This document shows positions 36,557-46,549 of a DNA stretch of 64,000 nucleotides, piece by piece. Positions within the stretch are counted from its first letter, which is position 1, and each line of letters opens with the position of its first letter. The DNA comes from Ancylobacter pratisalsi (GTDB taxonomy: Bacteria > Pseudomonadota > Alphaproteobacteria > Rhizobiales > Xanthobacteraceae): the NCBI RefSeq assembly GCF_010669125.1, contig NZ_CP048630.1:682001-746000 (forward strand), read 5' to 3'. The notes beneath the pieces were generated by a model. The model was not told the DNA's origin, searched no databases, and worked only from the letters and a program-made list of their open reading frames with translations. The position numbers were made by a program, and so were the translations under genes.

Positions 36557-37891
36557 GTGACGGACAAGCACATCCATCTCAACGTCTTCGTGCCGACCAC
36601 CGGCCATCACGAGGCGTCTTGGCTCTACAGCGGATCACAGCCCGAGCGCCTGACCGATGTCGATTATTACCGAGAGATCGCGGCGATCGCAGAGCGCGGC
36701 AAGTTCGACTCGCTGTTTCTCGCCGACCAGCTCGCGATCGGGCGCAGCGTGAAGCATGTCGCACAGGGCAAGTTGGAACCGCTGACGCTGCTCTCGGCGC
36801 TGGCAGGTTCAACCTCGCATATCGGCCTGATCGCCACGGCCTCCACCACCTATTCCGAACCCTATAATCTGGCCCGGCAGTTCGCCTCGCTCGACCATAT
36901 CAGCGGCGGTCGCGCCGGCTGGAACATCGTCACGTCCTGGTCCGCCGAGGCGGCCGGTAATTTCGGGCTCGACCAGCGCAACTCGCACACCGACCGCTAC
37001 CACCGCGCGACGGAGTATGTCGAAGTGGTGCGCAAGCTGTGGGACAGCTGGGAGGACGACGCCCGCGTGCTGGACCGCACGCGCGGCATCTATGCCGACA
37101 CCGCCCGCATCCACGCCATCCACCATCAGGGCGAAACCTTCCGGGTCCGCGGGCCGCTCGACGTGCCGCGCTCGCCGCAGGGCAACCCGGTGCTGGTGCA
37201 GGCCGGCTCGTCCGATGAGGGCCGGGGCTTCGCCGCGCGCTACGCCGAGGCGATCTTCACCGCCCAGCAGGATCTTTCCGAGGCACAGGATTTCTACGCC
37301 GATGTGAAGCGCCGCGCTCTTGCGTTCGGCCGCGATCCGGAGGGCATCAAGATATTGCCCGGCCTGTCGCCGATCCTCGGCTCTACCGACGTTGAAGCCC
37401 GCGCGCTGGAAGAGGAACTTGACGACCTCACGCTGCCCGTGGTCGGCCTCAAGCACCTTTCGCAGCGCTTTGACGGCTTCGATTTCAGCGTCTTTCCGCT
37501 GGACGAGCGCATCCCGATCGAGTCGTTCCCCCGCCCGGAGACGGTGCAGGGTGCGCAGAGCCGCTCGCAGGTCATTCTCAACATCGTCGAGCGCGAAAAG
37601 CCGACGCTGCGCCAGTTGCTGCGCCGCCTTGCCGGCGGTCGCGGCCACAAGGTGCTGGCCGGCACGCCGAAAGCGGTTGCCGACCATATCCAGTTCTGGG
37701 TCGAGCAGCGCGCGGCGGACGGCTTCAACATCATGCCGGCCTTCATGCCGGGCGGGCTCAGCGCCTTCGTCGACGAGGTCGTGCCGATCCTGCAGGCGCG
37801 CGGGCTGTTCCGCCGCGACTACACCGGCCGGACGCTGCGCGAGCATTACGGCCTCACGCGCCCCGAGAGCCGCTACGCCCGCTCGGCATGA
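36557..37891 (+). CDS. NtaA/SnaA/DszA-family flavin monooxygenase (copy 1)
   Basis: About 444 residues, LLM class, of the group that includes nitrilotriacetate monooxygenase A and the sulfone monooxygenase DszA. Signatures are FLADQLAIG, ATASTTYSEPYNLARQFASLDH (core), SGGRAGWNIVTS and GFNIMPAFMPGGLSAFVDEV. It needs reduced FMN from a partner reductase; the reductase-like gene at 48364 ends the same cluster. GTG 36557 is the chosen start. The stop overlaps the following ATPase start (ATGA). Substrate unknown; a sulfone or an amino-polycarboxylate-like compound is possible. Confidence 0.88.
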   Translation: MTDKHIHLNVFVPTTGHHEASWLYSGSQPERLTDVDYYREIAAIAERGKFDSLFLADQLAIGRSVKHVAQGKLEPLTLLSALAGSTSHIGLIATASTTYSEPYNLARQFASLDHISGGRAGWNIVTSWSAEAAGNFGLDQRNSHTDRYHRATEYVEVVRKLWDSWEDDARVLDRTRGIYADTARIHAIHHQGETFRVRGPLDVPRSPQGNPVLVQAGSSDEGRGFAARYAEAIFTAQQDLSEAQDFYADVKRRALAFGRDPEGIKILPGLSPILGSTDVEARALEEELDDLTLPVVGLKHLSQRFDGFDFSVFPLDERIPIESFPRPETVQGAQSRSQVILNIVEREKPTLRQLLRRLAGGRGHKVLAGTPKAVADHIQFWVEQRAADGFNIMPAFMPGGLSAFVDEVVPILQARGLFRRDYTGRTLREHYGLTRPESRYARSA

Positions 37892-39075
37892 ACCATCCTC
37901 AAGACGACGCGTACCCGGAGTTCGCCATGAACTTTTATTCGCCTGCCACCGGCATCGTGCTCGATGCTCCCGTTGCGACCGACCAACCCCCGCGGCTGGA
38001 ATTGCGCGACCTGCGCAAGCGGCTCGGTGATACGGCGGCCGTGAACGGCATCGATCTGCAAGTGGCGGCCGGCGAAAGCGTGGTGCTGCTCGGCCCCTCC
38101 GGCTGCGGCAAGACCACGACGCTGCGCATGGTGGCGGGCTTCCTACAGCCGGAGGGCGGCGAGATCCATCTCGACGGCGTGCTGGCCTCGAACGCCTCCT
38201 TCGCGCTGCCCCCGGAGAAGCGCCACCTCGGCATGGTGTTCCAGACCTATGCGGTGTGGCCGCACAAGACGGTGGCGGAAAATGTCGGCTACGGCCTCGT
38301 GGTTGCCGGCAAGAAGCGCGCGGAAATCGACCGCGAGGTGGCGGCGGTGCTCGATCTGGTGCAGCTCGGCGATCTTGCCAGGCGCTACCCGTCCGAACTC
38401 TCCGGCGGCCAGCAGCAGCGCGTCGCGCTGGCGCGGGCGCTTGCCACCAAGCCGAGTTTGTTGCTGCTCGACGAGCCGCTCTCCAACCTCGACGCCTCGC
38501 TGCGGCAGGAGATGCGCTTCGAGCTGCGCGCGCTGCAGAAGCGCATCGGCATCACCACGCTCTATGTCACCCACGACCAGGACGAGGCGCTGGTGCTCGC
38601 AGACCGGGTCGTGGTGATGAACAAGGGCCGCATCGAGCAGGTCGGCACCCCGGAAGAGGTCTACCGCACCCCCGCCAGCCGCTTCGTCGGCAATTTCGTC
38701 GGCACCGCCAACCTGCTGGAAGGAACCATCGTCACTGTGGATCGCGCCGCCGGCCGGGTGTCGGTGGCGCTCGACGCCGGCGACATCGCCACGGCGCGCG
38801 CATCGGCCGGCTGGCTCGCCACCGCAGCGCCCGGACAGCACGCAACATTGCTGCTGCGCCCCGAGGACATCCGTTTCGACCGCCCGCAAAAGCCCGACCA
38901 GCAGACCGGCCTCAATGTGCAGTTCGGCTCGGCCGCCTTCCTCGGCAGCCGCTACGAACTCCAGCTCACCGCCAAGGACACGCCCTTGCGCGTGCAGTCG
39001 CGCACGCCCGGCACCTTCACAGACGGCCACGCCCGGCTATGGTTCCGCCCGGACAGCGCCTGGGTGGTGGCATGA
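37888..39075 (+). CDS. Fbp/Afu-type ABC transporter ATPase
   Basis: 395-residue ATPase with Walker A GPSGCGKTTT, signature LSGGQQQR, Walker B LLLLDEPLSNLDA and a C-terminal TOBE domain of about 120 residues. This matches the ferric iron, spermidine and phosphonate class of ATPases. The start overlaps the monooxygenase stop and its own stop overlaps the permease start, so the three genes are translationally coupled. Being wedged between two monooxygenases argues for an organic substrate rather than iron. Confidence 0.9.
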   Translation: MNHPQDDAYPEFAMNFYSPATGIVLDAPVATDQPPRLELRDLRKRLGDTAAVNGIDLQVAAGESVVLLGPSGCGKTTTLRMVAGFLQPEGGEIHLDGVLASNASFALPPEKRHLGMVFQTYAVWPHKTVAENVGYGLVVAGKKRAEIDREVAAVLDLVQLGDLARRYPSELSGGQQQRVALARALATKPSLLLLDEPLSNLDASLRQEMRFELRALQKRIGITTLYVTHDQDEALVLADRVVVMNKGRIEQVGTPEEVYRTPASRFVGNFVGTANLLEGTIVTVDRAAGRVSVALDAGDIATARASAGWLATAAPGQHATLLLRPEDIRFDRPQKPDQQTGLNVQFGSAAFLGSRYELQLTAKDTPLRVQSRTPGTFTDGHARLWFRPDSAWVVA

Positions 39076-40805
39076 GCAGCGCCACCCTCTTCACCGACGA
39101 CCCGCGTGATATACCGGCGGGGCCCGCGCTGCTTCAGCGGCTGTCGGGAATCCAACCGGTCAAGCTGCTCGTCATCGCGTTTGCCATCGTCGTTCTGCTC
39201 GCGCTGATCGCCTACCCGCTGGTGCTGCTCACCGGCTACAGCCTGATCGACGCGCAGGGCAACCTGACCTTCGACACCTTCGAGAAGGCGTTTAATCGGC
39301 GCGGCATGTGGGCGGCGACGGTGAACTCCACCGTGCTGGTCGGCCTGGTGACGGCAGGTGCCTGCGCACTCGGCATTCCGCTCGCCTGGATCGTGGCGCG
39401 CACCGATGCGCCCGGCAAGATGCTCGTGACGCTGGCGGCCGGCATCTCGTTCGTCATCCCCTCCTTCATCTCGGTGGTGTCGTGGATTTTCCTCGCCGCG
39501 CCGAACTCCGGCTATCTCAACAAGCTGGCCGTCGAGTATCTCGGCTTCACCCACGCGCCGTTCAACATTATGAGCTTCGGCGGTCTCGTCTTCATCGAAA
39601 TCATCGGCGTCTATCCGCTGGTGTTCTTTGCGGTCAGCGCGGCGCTGCATAATGTCGATGCCAGCAACGAGCAGGCCGCCCGCGTGCTCGGCGCGGGCCG
39701 GCTGCGCACCACGCTGACCATCACGCTGCCGCTGGTGCGGCCGGCGATCCTGTCCGCCATCATCCTGGTGATGCTGGACGCGCTGTCGTCCTTCGGCGCG
39801 CCGGCGGCGATCGGCACAATGGCAAACTTCTCGGTCATCACCACCAAGATATACGACCTGCTGAAATTCCCGCCGCAGTTCAACTATGCGGCCGCGGTGG
39901 CGATGCCCATCATGGTGTTCACCGCCGTCAGCCTGCTGATCCAGAAATACGCCGTGCGGGCGGAGAACTTCCGCACCCTCACCGGCAAGGCGACCTCCGA
40001 CCAGATCACCACGCTCGGCCGCTGGCGCTGGGCGGCGGGCGGCTTCTGCATCGTCGTGGTGTTCGCCACCGCCGTGCTGCCCATCGGCGCGCTGCTGCTG
40101 CTCTCGGTGCTGTCATCGTTCGGCGCCGACATCACCTTGAGCAACCTCGTCACCAAACATTACGCGCTGATCTTCGACGCCGATTTCGTCGCGCGCGGCT
40201 CCATCATCAACAGCCTGCTGCTGGCGCTCGCCACCGCGACGGTTTGCGCCGGGCTCGGGCTGGTGCTCGGCTGGGTGGTAGAGCGGGTGAAGTTCTTCGG
40301 CCGCGAGGCCATCACCTTCCTTGTCATGATCGCCTATGGCTTTCCCTCCATTGCCTATGCGGTGGGAATACTGATGGGCTACGTGAACCTTTTCTACGGC
40401 ACACTGACGCTCATCCTCATCGCCTATGCCGGCAAGCTGCTGCCGATCGCCTTCGTGCTGGTGCGCAACGGCATCCAGCAGCTCTCCACCGACCTGGAGG
40501 AGGCCGCGCGCATCTCCGGCGCCGGCTGGCTGCGCAGCGTGCGCGACGTCACTTTCCCGCTGGTGCGCGGCGCGGTTGGCATCGCTTGGGTGCTGGTGTT
40601 CTCGCTCAGCCTGCGCGAGCTGTCGATGTCCGCCATCCTCTCTCAGGCGGACACGCAGGTCATGCCCACCGTGGTCATCCAGTTCATCGAGGACGGCGCC
40701 ATCGAGCTCGCCGCCGCGCTGTCGGTCGTCATCGTCACTGTCAGTCTCTCCATCCTCGGCCTCATTCGCTTCTTCTCGCGGAAGAAGACGGCCGCGGTCA
40801 GCTAG
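39072..40805 (+). CDS. Fused two-domain ABC permease (FbpB-like)
   Basis: 577 residues with about twelve helices in two permease halves, each with an EAA loop (NEQAARVLGAGRLRTTLTITLPL in part, and EEAARISGAGWLRSVRDVTFPL in part). This fused form is typical of FbpB and related ferric or organic-ligand importers. Its partners are the ATPase at 37888 and the binding protein at 43800, which is separated from it by two oxidoreductase genes. Confidence 0.9.
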   Translation: MSSATLFTDDPRDIPAGPALLQRLSGIQPVKLLVIAFAIVVLLALIAYPLVLLTGYSLIDAQGNLTFDTFEKAFNRRGMWAATVNSTVLVGLVTAGACALGIPLAWIVARTDAPGKMLVTLAAGISFVIPSFISVVSWIFLAAPNSGYLNKLAVEYLGFTHAPFNIMSFGGLVFIEIIGVYPLVFFAVSAALHNVDASNEQAARVLGAGRLRTTLTITLPLVRPAILSAIILVMLDALSSFGAPAAIGTMANFSVITTKIYDLLKFPPQFNYAAAVAMPIMVFTAVSLLIQKYAVRAENFRTLTGKATSDQITTLGRWRWAAGGFCIVVVFATAVLPIGALLLLSVLSSFGADITLSNLVTKHYALIFDADFVARGSIINSLLLALATATVCAGLGLVLGWVVERVKFFGREAITFLVMIAYGFPSIAYAVGILMGYVNLFYGTLTLILIAYAGKLLPIAFVLVRNGIQQLSTDLEEAARISGAGWLRSVRDVTFPLVRGAVGIAWVLVFSLSLRELSMSAILSQADTQVMPTVVIQFIEDGAIELAAALSVVIVTVSLSILGLIRFFSRKKTAAVS

Positions 40806-40810
40806 CCGGA

Positions 40811-42379
40811 ATGCCCGCCATGCCTGTCAACACATCCACCCCGCCCTTCGACGAAGTCTGGGACGTGCTCGTCGTCGGTTTCGGCTTTGCCGGCGGCGCC
40901 TCGGCGATCGCCGCCCATGATGCCGGCGCGCGCGTGCTGCTGATCGAGAAGATGCCCGATCCGGGCGGCATCTCGATCTGCGCCGGCGGCGGCATCCGCA
41001 CCATCGTGGAGCGCGACGGCGCCCGCGCCTATCTGCGCGAGACGGTTGGCCCCGACGTGCCGGATGACGTGCTCGATGTGGTCGCTGCCGGCATGGCCGA
41101 GCTGGAGCCCTATTTCCGCGACCTCGCCACGGTCAACGGCGCCGAAATCGCCGTTCACCGGCGCATCGCCAACTATCCGTTCGCCGGCAATGACGCTTTC
41201 GGCACGGTGGAGGTGCTGTCCATCCCCGGCTTCGACGCGCGCACCGAATACCCGCAGGTGCGGGGCCGGCTGCGCGGGCCGAACGTGTTCAAGCTGGTGC
41301 ACGACAATGTCCGGGCGCGCGGCATCGAGACACGCCTCAATACGGCCGCCGAACGGCTGATCCTCGGCGCCAACGGGGAGGTGCTTGGCGCCATCATCCG
41401 CACCAATGGCGAGGTGAAGCGCATCGGCACACGGCGCGGCGTCATCCTCGCCTCCGGCGGCTTCGAGGCCGCGCCCGATCTGCAGCGCAAATACTGGCAG
41501 ATCCGCCCGGTCCTTCCGGTCGCCACGCGTGGAAATACCGGCGACGGCATCCGCATGGCGCAGGCCGCCGGCGCCGACCTTTGGCACATGTGGCACTTCC
41601 ACGGCTCCTACGGCTTCCGCCACACCGACCCGGCCTATCCCTATGGCCTGCGGGTCAAGAAACTGCCGGACTGGACGCCGCAGCTGCAGGAGCCGGACGT
41701 GCGCATGTCCTGGATCGTGCTGGATCGCCAGGGCCGGCGCTTCATGAACGAGTACCAGCCCTATATCCAGGACACCGGCCATCGGCCGCTCGACCAGTAC
41801 GACGCGCAGTCGCAGCGCTTCCCGCGCATCCCCGCTTTCCTTGTGGTGGATGAGGACGGACGCAAGCTCTACCCGCTCGGCCAGACCGTGATCAACGACC
41901 GCTCGGTCGAGCCCTATGAGTGGAGCGACGATAATTTGAAGGAGGTCGGCAACGGCATCCTGAAGCGCGCCGACAGCGTCGAGGAACTCGCCGCACTGAT
42001 CGATGCCGATCCCGCCACGGTCGCGGCGAGCCTCGCGCGCTGGAATGCGGCGGTCGCGGCCGGCACGGACGGCGACCACAACCGCCCGGCTGGCTCGCTT
42101 TTCCCCGTGAAGAACCCGCCCTTCTATGTCGGCGAGCTGTGGCCGGTGGTCAGCAACACCCAAGGGGGGCCCGCGCATGACGCCCGCCAGCGCGTCCTCA
42201 ATGCGCATGGCGAGCCAATTCCCGGTCTCTACGAGGCCGGCGAGCTCGGCAGCATCTGGGGCTTTCTCTATCTCGGCGCCGGCAATCTCGCGGAATGCTT
42301 CGTCACCGGCCAGATCGCCGGCAAGGACGCCGCCGCACAGCAGCCCGCCGCCCTCCCTTCCGAACTCACAGCCGCCTGA
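40811..42379 (+). CDS. FAD-dependent oxidoreductase, fumarate-reductase/KstD flavoprotein type
   Basis: 522-residue FAD_binding_2 protein. The Rossmann motif is VLVVGFGFAGGASAIAA with an acidic strand end (LLIEKMPDPGG). The C-terminal FAD segment is GLYEAGELGSIWGFLYLGAGN. No heme motif and no signal peptide, so it is probably cytoplasmic. It may desaturate or reduce an intermediate made by the flanking monooxygenases. ATG 40820 is an alternative start. Nine bases separate it from the next gene. Confidence 0.85.
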   Translation: MPAMPVNTSTPPFDEVWDVLVVGFGFAGGASAIAAHDAGARVLLIEKMPDPGGISICAGGGIRTIVERDGARAYLRETVGPDVPDDVLDVVAAGMAELEPYFRDLATVNGAEIAVHRRIANYPFAGNDAFGTVEVLSIPGFDARTEYPQVRGRLRGPNVFKLVHDNVRARGIETRLNTAAERLILGANGEVLGAIIRTNGEVKRIGTRRGVILASGGFEAAPDLQRKYWQIRPVLPVATRGNTGDGIRMAQAAGADLWHMWHFHGSYGFRHTDPAYPYGLRVKKLPDWTPQLQEPDVRMSWIVLDRQGRRFMNEYQPYIQDTGHRPLDQYDAQSQRFPRIPAFLVVDEDGRKLYPLGQTVINDRSVEPYEWSDDNLKEVGNGILKRADSVEELAALIDADPATVAASLARWNAAVAAGTDGDHNRPAGSLFPVKNPPFYVGELWPVVSNTQGGPAHDARQRVLNAHGEPIPGLYEAGELGSIWGFLYLGAGNLAECFVTGQIAGKDAAAQQPAALPSELTAA

Positions 42380-42387
42380 GGTTTCCT

Positions 42388-43776
42388 ATGACCAAGCAGA
42401 TGGCGCTCGGCGCCTTCCTCTACCCCACCGGCCACCACGCCGCCGCTTGGCGCCACCCGGAGGCGCAGGCCGATGCCGGCATCAACTTCAAGCATTACGC
42501 CGAGGTCGCGCAGGCGGCCGAGGCCGCCAAGTTCGACATGCTGTTCCTGGCCGACAGCGCCGGAGCTCGCGGCGAGGACTGGGGCGCGCTGGCGCGCTTC
42601 TCCACCCATTATGTCGCGCAGTTCGAGCCGCTGACGCTGCTCGGCGCGCTGGCCGCCGTCACCGAGCGTATCGGCTTGGTCGCCACCGCCTCGACCACCT
42701 ATAACGAGCCCTACACGCTGGCCCGCAAATTCGCCTCCATCGACCATATCAGCGGCGGGCGTGCGGGCTGGAACCTCGTAACCTCAGGCAATGAGGGCGA
42801 GGCCTATAATTTCGGCCGCGACCGCCATCCCCCGCATGATGAGCGCTACAGGCGCGCCACCGAGTTCCTCGCCGTCACCGAGGGGCTGTGGGACTCATGG
42901 GAGGACGACGCCTTCGTCCGCGACAAGGACAGCGGCGTCTTCTTCGATCCCGACAAGGTCTACAGCCTCGATCATCGCGGCGAGTATTTCGGAGTTCGCG
43001 GGCCGCTCAACATTCCGCGCTCACCGCAGGGCTGGCCGGTGCTGGTGCAGGCCGGCTCGTCTGAGGCCGGCAAGGCTCTGGCCGGCGCCTCGGCCGAAGT
43101 CGTCTTCACCGCGCAGCAAACCCTTGCCGACGCGCAGGCGTTCTACCGCGACGTGAAGGCCCGTGCCGTCGCTGCGGGTCGCTCCCCCGACGACGTCAAG
43201 ATCATGCCGGGCATCTTCCCGTTAGTCGGCCGCACCGAGGCGGAAGCACAGGCGAAGTTCGAGGAACTGCAGAACCTCATCCACCCGGACGTCGCGCTTT
43301 CCATCCTCGAGCATCGCCTCGGCATTACGCTGCGCCATCTGCCGCTCGACGGCCCGCTGCCCACCGACATTCCAGTCACCAATGCCGCGCAGAGCCGGCA
43401 AGTGCTGCTGCTAGAGCTCGCCCAGCGCGAGGGGCTGTCGATCCTGCAGCTCGGACTGCGTGTCGCTGGTGCGCGCGGCCACTGGCAGGTGATCGGCACG
43501 CCGGAGCAGATCGTCGACAAGATGGAGGAGCGCTTCCTCAACGAGGGCGCCGACGGCTTCAACGTCATGCCGCCCTATCTGCCCGGCGGCCTCACCGACT
43601 TCATCGAACTTGTGCTGCCCGAACTGCGCCGGCGCGGCCTGTTCCGTACCGATTATGAGGGCCGGACCCTGCGCGAGCATCTCGGGCTCAAGCGCCCGGC
43701 CCGTCACCACAAGCACACCAAGGCGATCGACGCCGCAGCCGAGCATACGGCGGCGAAAACGTCCGCCGCCGCCTGA
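42388..43776 (+). CDS. NtaA/SnaA/DszA-family flavin monooxygenase (copy 2)
   Basis: 462 residues, clear paralogue of the protein at 36557 (shared FLADS/FLADQ, ATASTTYNEPYTLARKFASI in part, SGGRAGW, GFNVMPPYLPGGLTDFIELV in part). Differences around residues 55-75 and in the DRHPPHDERY loop suggest a different substrate or a second oxidation step. It has a C-terminal Ala/Thr/Lys tail not present in copy 1. It lies between the FAD protein and the binding-protein gene in the same operon. Confidence 0.88.
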   Translation: MTKQMALGAFLYPTGHHAAAWRHPEAQADAGINFKHYAEVAQAAEAAKFDMLFLADSAGARGEDWGALARFSTHYVAQFEPLTLLGALAAVTERIGLVATASTTYNEPYTLARKFASIDHISGGRAGWNLVTSGNEGEAYNFGRDRHPPHDERYRRATEFLAVTEGLWDSWEDDAFVRDKDSGVFFDPDKVYSLDHRGEYFGVRGPLNIPRSPQGWPVLVQAGSSEAGKALAGASAEVVFTAQQTLADAQAFYRDVKARAVAAGRSPDDVKIMPGIFPLVGRTEAEAQAKFEELQNLIHPDVALSILEHRLGITLRHLPLDGPLPTDIPVTNAAQSRQVLLLELAQREGLSILQLGLRVAGARGHWQVIGTPEQIVDKMEERFLNEGADGFNVMPPYLPGGLTDFIELVLPELRRRGLFRTDYEGRTLREHLGLKRPARHHKHTKAIDAAAEHTAAKTSAAA

Positions 43777-43799
43777 TCATTTGACCCTCGGAGACTGAC

Positions 43800-44873
43800 A
43801 TGACCCTCAATAAGAGAACCCTGCTTAAGGGCGCAGCCGCCGCGCTGCTGATCGCGGGCTCGCTCGCCACCTCGTTCGCCCCTTCCCGCGCCGACACACT
43901 GCCGGAGCGCTTCAAGGACCTCTATGAGGCCGCGAAGAAGGAAGGCTCGGTAGTGTTCTACACATCGTACCGGCAGGAAACGAGCACCCAGGTGCTAGAG
44001 TTCTGGCGCAAGAACTTCCCCGATGTGAAGCTCAACATCGTGCAGAAGCAGACGCTCGACTTGATCCCGACCATTGAGGCGGAAAAGGCGGCGGGGCGCA
44101 CCAATCCGGACGTGGTGTTCATCAGCCAGCGCTTCATTCTCGACGACTGGAAGAAGCGCGGCTACCTCACGCCCTACAAGGTGCGTGACTTCGACAAGAT
44201 CGGCGGCAATTACAAGGATGCCGACGGCACCTATCTCGCGACCGCAGCGACGCTGCTGTCCGCCGCCTACAACCCCAAGGCCTTCCCCGACACATCGGTG
44301 CTGCCGAAGAAGATCGCCGACTTCCTCGACCCGAAGTGGAAGGGCAAGATCGTGTTCTCCGACCCGAAGTCGGCGGCCTCGCAACTGACCTGGTTCCAGA
44401 CCCTCCTGGCCCACAAGATCATCACCTGGGACACCATCAAGGGCTTCGCGAGCCAAGACTTCCTGTTCACGCGGGGCAATGCGGAATCGGTGCGCCTGCT
44501 GGTGGCCGGCGAGCGTGATCTCTCGCCGCTGATCTCCTCGCAGAACGTTATCACCGCAAAGGAGAAGGGCCAGAGCATCGAGGCCTACATCCTCGAGGAT
44601 GGCGTGGTCACCAACGAGAACTACCTCGCCATCTTCAAGGGCGGCCCGAACCCCACGGCAGCCAAGCTGTTGGAAGAGGTGCTGACCAGCGCCGAGGGTC
44701 AGGAACTCGTGGCCAATGCCGGCTCCTACATCCCGACCCACCCCGACGCGAAGACGCCGGAAGGCCTGCCCAAGCTCGCCGACCTGAAGATCATCGTCGC
44801 GGACCAGGATATCGGCGGCGAGGCCTCGACGAAGTTCCTCGAGCAGTTCGACGCGGTCTTTAACCGCCAGTGA
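43800..44873 (+). CDS. Fbp-type ABC transporter periplasmic binding protein
   Basis: 357-residue extracellular solute-binding protein, family 1/FbpA-like, with leader MTLNKRTLLKGAAAALLIAG ending SRADTLP. Conserved KEGSVVFYTSY and PDVVFISQRF regions are typical. The paired tyrosines of true ferric-binding FbpA are not evident, so an organic anion ligand is more likely than iron. It completes the importer encoded at 37888 and 39072. A strong terminator follows it. Confidence 0.85.
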   Translation: MTLNKRTLLKGAAAALLIAGSLATSFAPSRADTLPERFKDLYEAAKKEGSVVFYTSYRQETSTQVLEFWRKNFPDVKLNIVQKQTLDLIPTIEAEKAAGRTNPDVVFISQRFILDDWKKRGYLTPYKVRDFDKIGGNYKDADGTYLATAATLLSAAYNPKAFPDTSVLPKKIADFLDPKWKGKIVFSDPKSAASQLTWFQTLLAHKIITWDTIKGFASQDFLFTRGNAESVRLLVAGERDLSPLISSQNVITAKEKGQSIEAYILEDGVVTNENYLAIFKGGPNPTAAKLLEEVLTSAEGQELVANAGSYIPTHPDAKTPEGLPKLADLKIIVADQDIGGEASTKFLEQFDAVFNRQ

Positions 44874-44879
44874 CACCCC

Positions 44880-44910
44880 AGGCCCTTCCGCACGCCGGAA
44901 GGGCCTTTTT
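44880..44910 (+). terminator. Intrinsic terminator after the Fbp-type binding-protein gene
   Basis: Perfect 11-bp stem AGGCCCTTCCG/CGGAAGGGCCT with a CACGC loop and a TTTTT tail (44906-44910). It lies inside the long cluster, so the downstream rhodanese, SDR, cysE and reductase genes rely on read-through or on a promoter near 44900-44930. Confidence 0.85.
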
Positions 44911-44930
44911 CCTGACAGGTCAAGAATACG

Positions 44931-46526
44931 ATGAGCGCCCATTTCCCCCGCATCGACGCGGCCACCCTCCACGCCACGCTTCTGGGCGACACCGAGATCG
45001 CCCTGCTCGACGTACGCGAGGAAGGCGTGTTCGCTAGCGCGCACATCCTCACCGCCTCGAACGCGCCTCTCTCCCGCTTCGAGCGCCTCGTGCCCGCGCT
45101 GGTGCCGCGCGCCGCCACCGCGATCGTTTTGGTCGATGATGACGAGACCCTCGCGGCCCGTGCTGCCGAGATCCTGAGCAAGCATGGCTACGAGGACGTG
45201 TCGATCCTGCACGGCGGCGTGCCAGCATGGAAGAGCGCCGGCTTCGAGCTGTTCGCCGGCGTCTATGTGCCGAGCAAGGCCTTCGCCGAGTTCGTCGAGG
45301 TGGAGTACGCGACCCCGCATATCGACGCGCACGAACTGCAGGCCCGCCGCGCCGCCGGCGAGGACATCGTGCTGCTCGATAGCCGGCCTTATGACGAGTA
45401 CAACTGGATCACCATTCCCGGCGCCATCGATTGCCCCGGCGCCGAGCTGGTGCTGCGTGCCCGCGAGGTCATTCCCTCCGACGAGACGCTGGTGGTGGTG
45501 AATTGCGGCGGGCGCACCCGCTCGATCATCGGCGCGCAGATATTGATCGATGCCAGCCTGCCCAACCGCGTGGTGTCACTCAAGGACGGCACACAGGGCT
45601 GGCATCTGGCGGGCCTGGACGTCGCGCGCGGCCAGGACCAGATCGCGCCAAAGCCCTCTCCCAAGACCCATGACTGGGCACGCAAGGCCGCCGAGGCCCT
45701 GGCCACGCGCCTCAACGTGCCGACCATCGGCGCGGCGACGCTGGCCCGCTTCGAGACTGAGCGCGACGACACCACGCTCTACCGCTTCGACGTGCGCGGC
45801 ACCGACGAGTACCGTCATGGCCATCGCCCGGGCTTCCTCTCGGCGCCCGGCGGGCAGTTGGTGCAGGCCACCGACACCTATATCGCCGTGCGCGCCGCGC
45901 GCATTGTGCTGGCCGACAGCGATGGCGTGCGGGCCCGCACTACGGCGGCGTGGCTCGCACGGCTCGGCTTCCCCAATGTCTATGTGCTCGACGAGAACGC
46001 CCCGGCGGGCCGCGTCGAGACTGGCGCCGCACCGGAGATCGTTCTCGGCCTTGATGGAGCCAGCGCCGAGACCGTCACCGCCGCCGAACTTTCCGCGCTT
46101 CTGGCGCAGGGCGACATCATTGTGGTGGACCTCGCCACCAGCCGGCAGTACCGCGCCGGCCACATTCCCGGCGCCTGGTTCGCCGTGCGCGGCCGGTTGG
46201 CGACGGATGCGTCGAAGCTCCCCGTCGCGCCGCTCTACGTCGTGACCTCGCCCGACGAGGTGATCGCACGCCTCGCGGTGGCCGAGCTGGCGCAGGCGAC
46301 CGGTGCCGTTGTGAAGCTGCTGGCTGGTGGCACCGACGCCTGGAGCACGGCCGGCCTTCCGCTGGAGACCACGCCGGAGAACCTCGCCTCCCGGACCGAT
46401 GACGTGCTGCTCAAATCCTTCGAGCGCCGCGAGGACCGTGAGGCGGCGATGCGGGAATATCTGCAGTGGGAACTCGACCTGGTCGAACAAGTGCGCCGCG
46501 ACGGCACGCTGCAGTTCCGCCTCTGA
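44931..46526 (+). CDS. Four-domain rhodanese-like protein
   Basis: 531 residues containing four rhodanese folds (about residues 8-108, 126-228, 265-355 and 382-475). Only the second has an active-site cysteine, Cys192 in VNCGGRTRS. The equivalent loops of domains 1, 3 and 4 read VDDDE, ADSDGVR and VTSPDEV, with no cysteine. It would accept sulfane sulfur on one cysteine, with three catalytically dead domains for partner binding or regulation. No signal peptide, so cytoplasmic. Its position beside cysE and oxidative desulfuration genes fits sulfur transfer. Confidence 0.87.
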   Translation: MSAHFPRIDAATLHATLLGDTEIALLDVREEGVFASAHILTASNAPLSRFERLVPALVPRAATAIVLVDDDETLAARAAEILSKHGYEDVSILHGGVPAWKSAGFELFAGVYVPSKAFAEFVEVEYATPHIDAHELQARRAAGEDIVLLDSRPYDEYNWITIPGAIDCPGAELVLRAREVIPSDETLVVVNCGGRTRSIIGAQILIDASLPNRVVSLKDGTQGWHLAGLDVARGQDQIAPKPSPKTHDWARKAAEALATRLNVPTIGAATLARFETERDDTTLYRFDVRGTDEYRHGHRPGFLSAPGGQLVQATDTYIAVRAARIVLADSDGVRARTTAAWLARLGFPNVYVLDENAPAGRVETGAAPEIVLGLDGASAETVTAAELSALLAQGDIIVVDLATSRQYRAGHIPGAWFAVRGRLATDASKLPVAPLYVVTSPDEVIARLAVAELAQATGAVVKLLAGGTDAWSTAGLPLETTPENLASRTDDVLLKSFERREDREAAMREYLQWELDLVEQVRRDGTLQFRL

Positions 46527-46549
46527 CATAAACGAGCATCGGTAGAGAT

